Below are positions 54,338 through 64,000 of a stretch of 64,000 bases of DNA, piece after piece (the first letter of the stretch is position 1; each line of letters starts with the position of its first letter). Source of the DNA: Chryseobacterium hagamense (GTDB taxonomy: Bacteria; Bacteroidota; Bacteroidia; Flavobacteriales; Weeksellaceae); the NCBI RefSeq assembly GCF_007991455.1, contig NZ_BJYJ01000007.1:47355-111354 (forward strand), given 5' to 3'. The position numbers were made by a program, and so were the translations under genes. Below the pieces are notes generated by a model. The model did no database searches. It worked only from the letters and a program-made list of their open reading frames with translations, and was not told the DNA's origin.

Positions 54338-57300
54338 TTAGTTAAGATCTTCGAATTCTTTTTTAGAACCTACGATCACATTCTGATATTCTTTAAGACC
54401 TGTACCTGCAGGAATTCGGTGTCCTACAATTACATTTTCTTTAAGACCGTTCAGCTCATCTACCTTACCTGCCACTGCAGCTTCATTCAGTACTTTTGTG
54501 GTTTCCTGGAACGATGCAGCCGACATGAAAGATTTCGTCTGAAGAGCCGCTCTGGTAATACCCTGCAATACCGGAGTTGCGGTAGCCGGTAAAGCTTCCC
54601 TTACCTGAACCAATGCCTGGTCTTCACGTTTCAGCTTAGAGTTTTCATCTCTCAGTTCTCTTGCCGTGATCATCTGACCCGGCTGGAATACTTTAGAATC
54701 TCCTGCATCCATTACCACTTTAAGCCCGAATACCCTGTTGTTTTCTTCCAGGAAGTCGTATTTGTGCTCAAGCGCTCCTTCAAGGAACTGGGTATCCCCA
54801 CCATCTACGATCGATACTTTGGTCATCATCTGTCTTACGATGATTTCGAAGTGCTTATCGTCAATTTTTACCCCCTGAAGACGGTAAACTTCCTGAATTT
54901 CATTTACCAGATATTCCTGAACCGCGGTTGGACCTTTGATTCTTAAAATATCGTCCGGAGTAATGGAACCGTCGGAAAGCGGTGAACCTGCTCTTACGAA
55001 GTCATTTTCCTGTACCAGGATCTGGTTGGATAATTTAACCAGGTAGATTTTTCTTTCGCCTGTTTTTGCTTCAACGATCAATTCACGGTTACCTCTCTTG
55101 ATTTTTCCGTAAGAAACTACCCCGTCGATTTCTGTAACCACTGCCGGGTTGGATGGGTTTCTTGCTTCGAATAATTCGGTAACTCTCGGAAGACCCCCGG
55201 TGATATCCCCTGCTTTTGCAGATTTTCTCGGGATCTTGATTAAGACTTTACCGGCCTTGATCTTCTCACCGTCATTTACCATTAAGTGGGCTCCTACCGG
55301 TAGGTTGTATGCTTTCTGCTCAACCCCCTTGGAATCTACCACCTTCAGGGTAGGTACGGCTTTTTTATTTCTGGATTCGGAGATTACTTTTTCTTCGAAA
55401 CCGGTAGCTTCGTCAATTTCCAGCTGGAATGAAATACCCTGAATGATATCTTCGTACTCCACCTTACCGGCAGTTTCAGCAATGATTACCGCGTTGTAGG
55501 CATCCCACTTACAGATCACATCGCCTTTCTTCACTTTATCTCCCGGCTTCACAGCCAGTATGGAACCATAAGGTACGTTGGCCACCATCAATGGTGTTCT
55601 GGATTCGTTATCCGCTACCAACCTGAATTCCGTAGAACGGGAAACCACAACTTCAGCCGTGTTACCGTTTTCATCTTCAGAAGTAATGGTTCTGATCTCG
55701 TCCATTTCAACGATACCGTCTCTTCTTGCCACGATGGATGGATTTTCGGAAACGTTTCCTGCAGTACCCCCCTGGTGGAAGGTTCTCAGGGTAAGCTGAG
55801 TACCCGGTTCCCCGATGGACTGTGCTGCAATTACCCCTACTGCTTCACCCATGTGGATGGTTTTACCTGTTGCCAGGTTTCTACCGTAGCATTTTGCACA
55901 GATTCCTTTTTTAGCCTCACAGGTTAACGGTGAACGTACTTCAACCGCCTCCAGTCCGGCTTCTTCAATTCTTCTGGCAAATATTTCGTTGATCACTTCG
56001 TCGGCATTGATGATTAATTCATCGCTTTCAGGATCATAAATATTATGTAATGATACCCTACCCAAGATTCTTTCGGAGATTCTTTCAACGATCTCGTCAT
56101 TTTTCTTAAGCGCAGTAACTTCGGTACCTCTTAAAGTTCCACAGTCGTCTTCGGTAACGATCACGTCCTGTGCAACGTCTACCAGTCTTCTCGTTAAGTA
56201 ACCGGCATCGGCCGTCTTAAGAGCGGTATCCGCAAGACCTTTACGGGCACCGTGGGTAGAGATGAAGTACTCCAGGATGGAAAGACCTTCCTTAAAGTTT
56301 GCAAGGATCGGGTTTTCGATGATCTCCGCTCCGGTAGAACCGGCTTTCTGCGGCTTGGCCATCAAACCTCTCATCCCGGATAACTGACGGATCTGTTCCT
56401 TGGAACCCCTCGCCCCGGAATCAAGCATCATGTATACCGAGTTGAATCCGCCCTGGTCGGTCTTCATCCGGCTCATGATCATTTCCGTTAATCCGGCGTT
56501 GGTATTGGTCCAAACGTCAATTACCTGGTTATATCTTTCCGTATCGGTAATCAGACCCATGTTGTAGTTGGCTCTGATCTCGTCTACCGTTTCGATAGAA
56601 GTAGCGATCATCTGCTTTTTCTCAACCGGTACCACGATATCACCTAATGAGAACGAAAGTCCTCCTTTAAATGCATTTGAGTATCCCAAATCTTTCATGG
56701 CATCCAGGAACTTCACGGTAGTAGGGAAATCCGTATCCGCAAGGATCTTACCGATAACGTTTCTCAATGATTTCTTTGTTAAAAGTTCATTGATATAGCC
56801 TACCTGCTTCGGTACAATCTGGTTGAACAGGATTCTACCTACGGAAGTTTCGATCAGTCTGGTAACGATCTGCCCGTCTTCCTTTACCGGAAGCCTGCAT
56901 CGTACTTTAGCGTTCAGAGATACTCTTCCTTCTGCGTAAGCGATTTCCGCTTCTTCCGGAGAGTAGAATGCCAAACCTTCACCTTTCACTTTCATATCGT
57001 CCGTAGAGCTTAATTCTTTGGTCATGAAATAAAGACCAAGAACCATGTCCTGAGAAGGTACGGTAATCGGAGAACCGTTTGCCGGGTTCAGGATGTTCTG
57101 AGAACCCAACATCAGTAACTGTGCTTCAAGGATCGCTTCAGGGCCTAACGGTAAGTGTACCGCCATCTGGTCACCATCGAAATCCGCGTTGAAGGCCGTT
57201 GTTACCAACGGGTGAAGCTGGATGGCTTTCCCTTCGATCATTTTAGGCTGGAAGGCCTGGATCCCCAGTCTGTGAAGCGTAGGTGCCCTGTTCAGAAGAA

Positions 57301-58603
57301 CCGGGTGGCCTTTCATCACGTTTTCAAGGATATCGTATACTACAGGTTCTTTCCTGTCGATGATTCTTTTAGCTGATTTTACGGTTTTTACAATCCCTCT
57401 TTCAATCAGTTTTCTGATGATGAACGGTTTGTAAAGTTCCGCTGCCATATCTTTAGGGATACCGCATTCGTGAAGCTGCAGGTTAGGACCTACAACAATT
57501 ACCGAACGTGCCGAGTAATCTACCCTTTTCCCCAATAGGTTCTGACGGAAACGACCCTGCTTACCTTTCAATGAATCGGAAAGGGATTTCAACGGTCTGT
57601 TGGATTCAGATTTTACCGCAGAGGATTTCCTTGTGTTATCGAACAGGGAATCTACGGATTCCTGAAGCATACGCTTTTCGTTTCTAAGGATTACTTCCGG
57701 AGCTTTGATCTCCAATAGTCTCTTCAGACGGTTGTTTCTGATAATCACCCTTCGGTAAAGGTCATTTAAATCGGAAGTTGCGAAACGTCCTCCATCCAAC
57801 GGAACCAATGGTCTCAATTCCGGCGGAATTACAGGCAGCACACGCATGATCATCCACTCTGGCTTATTGATCATTCTTGTATTGGCACCTCTCAATGCTT
57901 CTACAACGTTCAGCCTCTTAAGAGCCTCCGTTCTTCTTTGTTTAGAACCTTCGTTGTGTGCTTTGTGTCTCAGGTCGAAAGACAAGGCATCAAGATCGAT
58001 TCTTTTCAGCAATTCCTCAACCGCTTCAGCACCCATTTTGGCGATGAATTTGTTCGGATCGGAATCATCAAGATACTGGTTCTCGATCGGAAGGGTTTCC
58101 ATGATATCCAGATACTCTTCTTCCGTCAGGAATTCCATGTTTTCGAAGTCGGAACCGTCCAATTTCTTGGCAATCCCCTGTTGGATCACTACATATCTTT
58201 CGTAGTAGATGATCATATCCAATTTCTTGGAAGGAATTCCTAAAAGGTAACCGATCTTGTTCGGTAAAGAACGGAAATACCAGATGTGAGCAATCGGAAC
58301 AACCAGGTTGATGTGCCCGATTCTCTCTCTACGTACTTTTTTCTCCGTAACCTCAACCCCGCAACGGTCGCAAACGATCCCTTTGTAACGAATTCTCTTG
58401 TATTTACCACAAGCACATTCGTAATCTTTTACAGGACCGAAGATTTTTTCACAGAACAAACCGTCTCTTTCAGGCTTATGCGTTCTGTAGTTAATGGTTT
58501 CCGGCTTCAGCACCTCTCCTCTCGATTCCTGAAGAATCGATTCGGGGGAAGCTAAACCGATGGTTATTTTATTAAATCTACTTGATTTATTTTTATTTGA
58601 CAT
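54338..58603 (-). CDS. rpoC: RNA polymerase beta' subunit
   Basis: The 1421-residue subunit carries the first zinc site [20 protein letters not shown], the invariant active-site loop [15 protein letters not shown] with three Asp ligands for the catalytic Mg, and the second zinc site [33 protein letters not shown] is the trigger loop region. It is full length for Bacteroidota. It lies 84 nt downstream of rpoB and is co-transcribed with it. Confidence 0.98.
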   Translation of the reverse strand: MSNKNKSSRFNKITIGLASPESILQESRGEVLKPETINYRTHKPERDGLFCEKIFGPVKDYECACGKYKRIRYKGIVCDRCGVEVTEKKVRRERIGHINLVVPIAHIWYFRSLPNKIGYLLGIPSKKLDMIIYYERYVVIQQGIAKKLDGSDFENMEFLTEEEYLDIMETLPIENQYLDDSDPNKFIAKMGAEAVEELLKRIDLDALSFDLRHKAHNEGSKQRRTEALKRLNVVEALRGANTRMINKPEWMIMRVLPVIPPELRPLVPLDGGRFATSDLNDLYRRVIIRNNRLKRLLEIKAPEVILRNEKRMLQESVDSLFDNTRKSSAVKSESNRPLKSLSDSLKGKQGRFRQNLLGKRVDYSARSVIVVGPNLQLHECGIPKDMAAELYKPFIIRKLIERGIVKTVKSAKRIIDRKEPVVYDILENVMKGHPVLLNRAPTLHRLGIQAFQPKMIEGKAIQLHPLVTTAFNADFDGDQMAVHLPLGPEAILEAQLLMLGSQNILNPANGSPITVPSQDMVLGLYFMTKELSSTDDMKVKGEGLAFYSPEEAEIAYAEGRVSLNAKVRCRLPVKEDGQIVTRLIETSVGRILFNQIVPKQVGYINELLTKKSLRNVIGKILADTDFPTTVKFLDAMKDLGYSNAFKGGLSFSLGDIVVPVEKKQMIATSIETVDEIRANYNMGLITDTERYNQVIDVWTNTNAGLTEMIMSRMKTDQGGFNSVYMMLDSGARGSKEQIRQLSGMRGLMAKPQKAGSTGAEIIENPILANFKEGLSILEYFISTHGARKGLADTALKTADAGYLTRRLVDVAQDVIVTEDDCGTLRGTEVTALKKNDEIVERISERILGRVSLHNIYDPESDELIINADEVINEIFARRIEEAGLEAVEVRSPLTCEAKKGICAKCYGRNLATGKTIHMGEAVGVIAAQSIGEPGTQLTLRTFHQGGTAGNVSENPSIVARRDGIVEMDEIRTITSEDENGNTAEVVVSRSTEFRLVADNESRTPLMVANVPYGSILAVKPGDKVKKGDVICKWDAYNAVIIAETAGKVEYEDIIQGISFQLEIDEATGFEEKVISESRNKKAVPTLKVVDSKGVEQKAYNLPVGAHLMVNDGEKIKAGKVLIKIPRKSAKAGDITGGLPRVTELFEARNPSNPAVVTEIDGVVSYGKIKRGNRELIVEAKTGERKIYLVKLSNQILVQENDFVRAGSPLSDGSITPDDILRIKGPTAVQEYLVNEIQEVYRLQGVKIDDKHFEIIVRQMMTKVSIVDGGDTQFLEGALEHKYDFLEENNRVFGLKVVMDAGDSKVFQPGQMITARELRDENSKLKREDQALVQVREALPATATPVLQGITRAALQTKSFMSAASFQETTKVLNEAAVAGKVDELNGLKENVIVGHRIPAGTGLKEYQNVIVGSKKEFEDLN

Positions 58604-58606
58604 TTG

Positions 58607-58641
58607 TTAGATTTTAAATTTTAGATTTTAGATTTTAGATT
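58607..58641. repeat. Tandem heptamer TTAGATT x5 between rpoB and rpoC
   Basis: Four TTAGATT units plus one TTAAATT variant lie in the spacer just upstream of the rpoC start. The spacer is AT-rich and may vary in length between strains. Confidence 0.75.
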
Positions 58642-58687
58642 AATTTCCAGATGTTTCCATCCGGCATTGATAATTTAAAATTTAAAA

Positions 58688-61600
58688 TTATTCCTCTAGT
58701 CTTACGTCTAATCCAAGACCCTGTAATTCGTGAAGCAATACATTGAATGATTCAGGAATACCCGGTTCAGGCATCGATTCACCTTTTGCGATTGCTTCGT
58801 AAGTTTTTGCTCTACCAATCACGTCATCCGACTTCACGGTCAGGATTTCTCTCAGGATATTGGATGCTCCGAATGCTTCAAGAGCCCAAACCTCCATCTC
58901 TCCGAATCTCTGGCCTCCGAACTGCGCTTTACCTCCTAACGGCTGCTGCGTAATCAATGAGTAAGGTCCGATGGAACGGGCGTGCATCTTGTCATCAACC
59001 ATGTGACCCAGTTTCAGCATGTAGATTACCCCTACGGTCGCTGCCTGAGAAAATCTTTCTCCGGTACCTCCGTCATACAGATAGGTATGACCGAATTTAG
59101 GAAGACCTGCTTTCTCAGTGTACTCCGTAATCTGGTCAAGGCTTGCTCCGTCGAAGATCGGCGTTGCAAACTTCAATCCTAATTTCTGACCTGCCCATCC
59201 GAGAACGGTTTCATAGATCTGTCCGATGTTCATACGGGAAGGTACCCCAAGCGGGTTCAATACGATGTCTACCGGTGTCCCGTCTTCAAGGAACGGCATA
59301 TCTTCTTCACGAACGATTCTCGAAACGATCCCTTTGTTACCGTGGCGTCCTGCCATTTTATCCCCTACGTTCAGTTTACGTTTCTTGGCGATGTAAACTT
59401 TAGCAAGCTTCATGATTCCTGCAGGTAGTTCATCCCCGATGGAAATAGCAAATTTCTCACGGTTTTTAACCCCCTGGATATCATTGAACTTAATCTTATA
59501 GTTGTGGATCAGCTGTTTGATCAGTTCGTTTTTATCCGCATCAACCGTCCAGTCTGAACCGCTGACGTTTACGTAATCTTCAACGGAAGTAAGCAATTTG
59601 TGAGTAAACTTCACCCCTTTACCGATAATTTCTTCATCCAGGTCGTTTTTCACCCCCTGGGAAGTTTTACCGCTTACCAGCGTATTTAATTTTTCAATTA
59701 ACGTGTTTCTCAACTCATCAAACTTAGCTTTGTAAGTGTTTTCAATTTCTTCAAGCTTAAGTTTTTCTTCTGTTCTTTTCTTTTTATCCTTAATGTTTCT
59801 GGAGAAGAGTTTCTTATTAATCACCACCCCTCTTAACGAAGAGTCGGCTTTCAATGAAGCATCTTTTACGTCACCGGCTTTGTCACCGAAGATCGCTCTA
59901 AGAAGTTTTTCTTCCGGAGTCGGGTCGGATTCCCCTTTTGGAGTAATTTTACCGATCATGATATCACCAGGCTTCACTTCAGCCCCGATTCTGATCATCC
60001 CGTTTTCATCAAGATCTTTGGTTGCTTCCTCGGAAACGTTTGGAATATCTGCCGTAAGTTCTTCCATACCCAATTTGGTATCACGAACCTCAAGAGAATA
60101 TTCATCTACGTGGATGGAAGTAAACCAGTCTTCACGGACTACTTTTTCGTTGATTACGATCGCATCCTCGAAATTGTATCCTTTCCAAGGCATGAACGCA
60201 ACCACAAGGTTTCTACCCAGAGCCAATTCTCCTTTTTCGGTAGCATACCCGTCGCAAAGCACCTGGCCTTTTTCTACCACATCCCCAACTCTTACGTTCG
60301 GTCTCAGGGTAATGGTGGTACTCTGGTTGGTTTTTCTGAACTTAGTCAGGTTATATGTTTTCGTAGCGGACTCGAACTGTACCAGATCCTCGTCTTCGCT
60401 TCTTTCGTATTTAATAACGATTCTGTCGGCATCCACATACTCTACCGTACCGGTACCTTCAGCATTGATCAAAATTCGTGAATCTCTTGCTACCTGCTGC
60501 TCAAGCCCTGTACCTACAATCGGAGCCTGCGGCTTCAACAAAGGAACGGCCTGACGCATCATGTTGGATCCCATCAATGCACGGTTCGCATCATCATGCT
60601 CCAGGAATGGGATCAGTGAAGCGGAAATACCGGAAATCTGGTTTGGTGCCACGTCGATCAGGTTAACCTGGGAAGGTTCAACTACCGGATAATCACCATC
60701 CAGTCTTGCAATAATCCTGTCGGTAAGGAAGTCTCCGTTATCGCTCAATTCCACGTTGGCCTGAGCAATTACTTTGTCTTCTTCGTCTTCGGCATTCAGG
60801 TAAATAGGATCGGCATTAAGATTAATCTTGCCTTCTTCTACTTTTCTGTATGGGGTTTCGATGAATCCAAGCCTGTTGATTTTAGCATAGATCCCTAATG
60901 AAGAGATCAGACCGATGTTTGGTCCTTCCGGAGTTTCAATCGGACAGATTCTTCCGTAGTGGGTATGGTGAACGTCACGAACCTCGAAACCTGCTCTTTC
61001 TCTTGATAAACCTCCAGGCCCCAGTGCGGATAATCTTCTCTTGTGAGTAATTTCCGATAATGGGTTGGTCTGGTCCATGAACTGGGAAAGCTGGTTGGTT
61101 CCGAAGAAGGAATTGATCACCGACGTTAACGTCTTAGCGTTCACAAGATCAAGCGGAGTGAAGATTTCGTTATCTCTAACGTTCATTCTCTCTTTGATGG
61201 TTCTTGCAATTCTTGAAAGACCTACGCCGAACTGTCCTGCCAACTGCTCACCAACGGTTTTGATTCTCCTGTTGGACAAGTGGTCGATATCATCAACATC
61301 CGTTTTTGAGTTTACCAGCTCAATCAGGTGTCTTACAATCGCGATTATATCTTCTTTGGTAAGAACTTCAGTTGTTGTAGGAATGTTCAGACTTAATTTT
61401 TTGTTCAGTCGGTAACGTCCTACTTCACCCAAGGAGTATCTCTGCTCGGAGAAGAATAATTTCTCAATGATCCCTCTTGCCGTTTCCTCATCTGGCGGAT
61501 CTGCGTTTCTTAACTGACGGTAGATATATTCCACCGCTTCTTTTTCAGAGTTGGTAGGGTCTTTCTGTAATGTATTCTGGATGATAGAGAACTCATTGCT

Positions 61601-62509
61601 GTTTTCTTTGTGAATCAGGATCGATTTCACACCGGCATCAAGGATCAGATCCAGGTGCTCTTTTTCAAGAATGGTTTCTCTATCCAGGATGATCTCGTTT
61701 CTTTCGATAGAAACCACTTCCCCTGTATCTTCATCTACGAAGTCTTCGAACCAGGTGTTCAGAACTCTCGCAGCCAATGTTCTTCCTTCTACTTTTTTAA
61801 GTGCCGCTTTAGAAACTTTTACTTCTTCAGCAAGGTCGAAGATCTGCAGGATATCCTTATCGGATTCGTAACCGATCGCTCTTAATAAAGTAGTTAACGG
61901 TAATTTTTTCTTACGGTCGATATATGCGTACATGACGCTGTTGATATCGGTTGTAAATTCCATCCATGATCCTTTGAAAGGAATGATTCTTGAATAGTAA
62001 AGTTTGGTTCCGTTGGCGTGGTAAGTCTGTCCGAAGAATACACCGGGTGAACGGTGCAACTGCGTAACGATAACCCTTTCAGCACCGTTGATGATGAAAG
62101 ATCCGCTAGGCGTCATATAAGGAACCGGGCCTAAATATACATCCTGAACCACGGTCTGGAAATCCTCGTGCTCAGGGTCTGTACAATACAATTTAAGTCT
62201 TGCTTTAAGAGGTACGGAATACGTAAGCCCTCTTTCCACACACTCATCGATTGAATAACGTGGAGAATCTACCAGATAATCCAGGAATTCCAATACAAAT
62301 TGGTTTCTGGAATCCGTAATCGGGAAATTTTCCTGAAAAGTCTTGTAAAGACCTTCATCTCTTCTGTCTTCAGGTAGGGTATCAAGCTGGAAAAACTCAG
62401 AAAAAGACTCGATCTGGATATCCAGGAAGTCAGGTGTGATGATTTTTCCTTTCGCTGAAGAGAAATTAACTCTCTGGTTTACCCTTGTTGTAGGTGTTGT
62501 TTTACTCAT
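58688..62509 (-). CDS. rpoB: RNA polymerase beta subunit
   Basis: The 1273-residue subunit includes the rifampicin region [20 protein letters not shown], with the wild-type Asp, His and Ser residues intact in this and the following [30 protein letters not shown] and [11 protein letters not shown] (catalytic site) are conserved. Start is ATG 62509 ([16 protein letters not shown]); the frame stays open to 62695, but that 62-residue extension is not RpoB-like and lies in a structured leader. The transcript begins about 310 nt upstream. Confidence 0.98.
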   Translation of the reverse strand: MSKTTPTTRVNQRVNFSSAKGKIITPDFLDIQIESFSEFFQLDTLPEDRRDEGLYKTFQENFPITDSRNQFVLEFLDYLVDSPRYSIDECVERGLTYSVPLKARLKLYCTDPEHEDFQTVVQDVYLGPVPYMTPSGSFIINGAERVIVTQLHRSPGVFFGQTYHANGTKLYYSRIIPFKGSWMEFTTDINSVMYAYIDRKKKLPLTTLLRAIGYESDKDILQIFDLAEEVKVSKAALKKVEGRTLAARVLNTWFEDFVDEDTGEVVSIERNEIILDRETILEKEHLDLILDAGVKSILIHKENSNEFSIIQNTLQKDPTNSEKEAVEYIYRQLRNADPPDEETARGIIEKLFFSEQRYSLGEVGRYRLNKKLSLNIPTTTEVLTKEDIIAIVRHLIELVNSKTDVDDIDHLSNRRIKTVGEQLAGQFGVGLSRIARTIKERMNVRDNEIFTPLDLVNAKTLTSVINSFFGTNQLSQFMDQTNPLSEITHKRRLSALGPGGLSRERAGFEVRDVHHTHYGRICPIETPEGPNIGLISSLGIYAKINRLGFIETPYRKVEEGKINLNADPIYLNAEDEEDKVIAQANVELSDNGDFLTDRIIARLDGDYPVVEPSQVNLIDVAPNQISGISASLIPFLEHDDANRALMGSNMMRQAVPLLKPQAPIVGTGLEQQVARDSRILINAEGTGTVEYVDADRIVIKYERSEDEDLVQFESATKTYNLTKFRKTNQSTTITLRPNVRVGDVVEKGQVLCDGYATEKGELALGRNLVVAFMPWKGYNFEDAIVINEKVVREDWFTSIHVDEYSLEVRDTKLGMEELTADIPNVSEEATKDLDENGMIRIGAEVKPGDIMIGKITPKGESDPTPEEKLLRAIFGDKAGDVKDASLKADSSLRGVVINKKLFSRNIKDKKKRTEEKLKLEEIENTYKAKFDELRNTLIEKLNTLVSGKTSQGVKNDLDEEIIGKGVKFTHKLLTSVEDYVNVSGSDWTVDADKNELIKQLIHNYKIKFNDIQGVKNREKFAISIGDELPAGIMKLAKVYIAKKRKLNVGDKMAGRHGNKGIVSRIVREEDMPFLEDGTPVDIVLNPLGVPSRMNIGQIYETVLGWAGQKLGLKFATPIFDGASLDQITEYTEKAGLPKFGHTYLYDGGTGERFSQAATVGVIYMLKLGHMVDDKMHARSIGPYSLITQQPLGGKAQFGGQRFGEMEVWALEAFGASNILREILTVKSDDVIGRAKTYEAIAKGESMPEPGIPESFNVLLHELQGLGLDVRLEE

Positions 62510-62601
62510 AAAACTTTTAAGAAAGGTTAAAAAATATTTTGATTCATTAAAAAATATCAGAAAAGAACAGGTAACAGGTTTAAAATGAAAAGGTAAAAGT
62601 A

Positions 62602-62821
62602 TTTTGGCGCTTACAAAGAACCTCCTATTTACTAACTCTGTACTTACTTTTTTTCTAACTGCAACGCTGGTATATCTTTTCACAGCGTAATGCAAAATAT
62701 TTTTATTACTTTTGAGGCAGAACCGCCACTGTATCTATAAACAGGAAATCCCCTTCACAATCATGAAAGAGGTGATATTCAATATTTTATAGATATGTAT
62801 ACAATTATTCGCGCCAAAAGA
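62602..62821 (-). ncRNA. Candidate structured leader RNA of rpoB
   Basis: The transcript from the promoter at 62827 should begin near 62821. Its 5' end TTTTGGCGC (62811-62819) pairs perfectly with GCGCCAAAA (62602-62610), closing a domain of about 220 nt. Inside, TATCTATAAA (62786-62795) pairs with TTTATAGATA (62732-62741) around an inner hairpin (62750-62772). A further hairpin at 62660-62694 pairs TGCA-TT-ACGCTG with CAGCGTTGCA. About 90 nt of linker follow to the rpoB ATG. No known leader class was recognised; regulation by a ribosomal protein or polymerase is a guess. Confidence 0.55.
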
Positions 62822-62826
62822 GACTG

Positions 62827-62858
62827 CAAAGATAGAAAATAATTTTGTTTTCTACAAA
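62827..62858 (-). promoter_or_regulatory. Strong promoter of the rpoBC operon
   Basis: On the minus strand a -33 TTTG (62855-62858) and -7 TATCTTTG (62827-62834) are 20 nt apart, which matches the Bacteroidota consensus. The rest of the stretch 62835-62981 holds no gene. Confidence 0.7.
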
Positions 62859-62981
62859 TATAAATATCTTATTTTCAATAATTTCTTTTATACAGAACTG
62901 CAGTTCTCATATAAATATGGAAAATTCAGTTTATTTTTTTTAATGAAATAATACATAGAGACTGAATCATTCTACCGACGG

Positions 62982-63638
62982 TTATTTACGATCTGACGAG
63001 CACGGCAGATGATCATTATAGAAAAACATTACATGATCAGCAGGAGCATTCCAGTCTGCGATATAATGCCTGAAAGCATCGCGGAACCAGGCATCCACCC
63101 TATTTTTTGCAGAAGACTGGATAAGCAGAGGACCATATTGCCGGTTCTGTTCTAAAGAAAGGTCCGCAGGCATGACCAAAGCAATGTGTCCGGGCTTATG
63201 AGGATTGGTATTTTGCGCACATACAATGACCAGATAGCCCTCATCTGCCATTCTCTGTGCTTCATACAGCGTATTCTCCGGCAGCGCATGCCATCCGGAA
63301 TTTTTGGAGCGGCCGGAATTCAGCCATCTTACCTGTGCATTGGCAAGCAGTTCCTGCTTATGTTCGGGCGGTCTTAAAAGATAAATTCCTTTGCGTTCGC
63401 AGGCTGCAGCAACAAAGGCACTGCAATGGGTTCTTATTCCGGAAACCGCATCAGGATCATCCGGCTCACCGGTCTGCCAGTTGATGTGCTGGCCTGCCTG
63501 CCATTTGTGCAGGATATCCATCCCGAGGTAAAATGATTTCAGCTGCCTCCCGCATTCGGTCATGCGTAAGCTGTCGGTTTCCTGCCCGTAAGTGAGGATG
63601 GAAACAAGAAATAATAGGATCAGACTGAGTTTTTTCAT
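62982..63638 (-). CDS. Secreted cysteine-peptidase-like protein (NlpC/P60 or CHAP type)
   Basis: The 218-residue exported protein (signal MKKLSLILLFLVSILTYGQ) has RTHCSAFVAAACERKGIYLL with the likely nucleophile Cys72, and HKPGHIALVMP with His151, the spacing of a NlpC/P60-like amidase. It may cleave peptidoglycan peptides or amides. The start at 63638 was chosen because the longer frame to 63734 only reads through a repeat. It lies on the same strand as rpoB, where rplL would be expected in many bacteria. The 472 bases between it and rpoB hold the leader and promoter. Confidence 0.72.
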   Translation of the reverse strand: MKKLSLILLFLVSILTYGQETDSLRMTECGRQLKSFYLGMDILHKWQAGQHINWQTGEPDDPDAVSGIRTHCSAFVAAACERKGIYLLRPPEHKQELLANAQVRWLNSGRSKNSGWHALPENTLYEAQRMADEGYLVIVCAQNTNPHKPGHIALVMPADLSLEQNRQYGPLLIQSSAKNRVDAWFRDAFRHYIADWNAPADHVMFFYNDHLPCSSDRK

Positions 63639-63652
63639 GATTTTATACTTGA

Positions 63653-63830
63653 GGTGAACTCGAAACAGAATTCGGATGAAAAGGCTGGAAGAAGGATGCC
63701 TGATGCAGGAAGCTTCTTGTGTCAATATGATCAATAAAGGTATTATAAAATGAATAGTTTGTCACTTTATCAGATAGAGATTTTGTTTAATTCTTTATTC
63801 AGAAACTTAAATTTTAATTTATACCCTAAT
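63653..63830 (+). repeat. Long intergenic repeat, third copy (partial)
   Basis: GTGAACTCGAAACAGAATTCGG, AAAAGGCTGGAAGAAGGATGC, then TGAATAGTTTGTCACTTTATCAG match the order and content of the copies at 17888 and 47598 but diverge after about 180 bp. The rest of the gap, 63831-64000, holds nothing recognised. Confidence 0.6.
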
Positions 63831-64000
63831 AACCAAATACATATAAATAAGATGGAGTCGAATTCAGGTTATAATCAGCTGTTTTGGCACTTATTCATTC
63901 CCATTCCCAAACTGTCATAATGGTTTAGAGACAAAACAGGTAAGAATGTTAAATTGAGTTGATGAATAAAAAAAAGACTAAAGTTCAGGATCGCTCCTTC

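Noticed and set aside
59736..60554. Plus-strand frame of 272 codons within rpoB
   Set aside because: Antisense shadow of a conserved gene with Ser-rich low-complexity translation.
62510..62695. N-terminal 62-residue extension of RpoB
   Set aside because: The frame is open by chance through the leader. The extension has no RpoB similarity, and MSKTT at 62509 is the usual RpoB start.
1..64000. tRNA or rRNA genes
   Set aside because: No cloverleaf with a GTTCGA-type T arm and CCA-side acceptor stem was recognised by eye on either strand. A tRNAscan run would settle this.

Overview
The window looks like chromosome of a flavobacterium of the Chryseobacterium type (Bacteroidota, Flavobacteriia). 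The reasons are four secreted proteins with C-terminal type IX (Por) sorting domains, many promoters with the Bacteroidota -7 box TAnnTTTG and no Shine-Dalgarno sequences, TonB-dependent receptors, an NTR-domain protein, and the rpoB-rpoC-DUF3467 order. No tRNA, rRNA, CRISPR array or intact insertion sequence was seen.

Layout. (1) 0-8.3 kb, plus strand: an NTR-like membrane protein, an Rnl2-type RNA ligase, then small cytoplasmic genes of families often used as toxin-immunity proteins (suppressor-of-fused, SMI1/KNR4, ankyrin, unknowns, DUF6624) around a UvrD-like helicase and a GNAT acetyltransferase. (2) 8.5-25.9 kb: mostly housekeeping, with a T9SS cargo protein, an outer-membrane beta-barrel receptor, a DUF3575-like protein, an MHS-type MFS transporter, an ABC exporter, truA, lpxK overlapping a purine nucleoside phosphorylase, a thioredoxin-like protein, dinB, a cytoplasmic alpha-amylase and a carboxylesterase. 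(3) 26.1-36.4 kb: an AT-richer island, with copies of a short direct repeat near its two edges, in which most genes are broken. It holds a 5'-truncated gene, a frameshifted lipoprotein gene, two beta-lactamase-fold serine hydrolases (one without its catalytic Tyr), an AraC regulator with a frameshift and a nonsense codon, a frameshifted M13 peptidase and a shredded S41 peptidase. (4) 36.5-40.1 kb: an AraC regulator divergent from a zinc alcohol dehydrogenase, and an NPP-type phosphodiesterase. (5) 40.2-47.1 kb, all minus strand: a Crp/Fnr regulator and two operons encoding periplasmic or outer-membrane proteins (T9SS protein, large CxxCH protein; DUF5777 barrel, cytochrome c lipoprotein, YceI, ankyrin, DOMON-like T9SS protein). 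Both operons start from promoters with the same architecture: a Crp-type palindrome exactly 22 nt upstream of TAAGTTTG. (6) 47.7-53.8 kb: a TonB-dependent receptor and a three-gene operon led by a 943-residue BNR-repeat T9SS protein. (7) 53.9-63.8 kb: rpoB-rpoC-DUF3467 and a papain/NlpC-like secreted protein.

The two observations I rate highest are the Crp/Fnr-type regulon of region 5, a coherent extracytoplasmic redox system, and a roughly 220-nt leader RNA before rpoB. The leader starts at a strong promoter and can fold into a closed multibranch structure with several long stems. A dispersed intergenic repeat of up to about 280 bp also recurs across the window.
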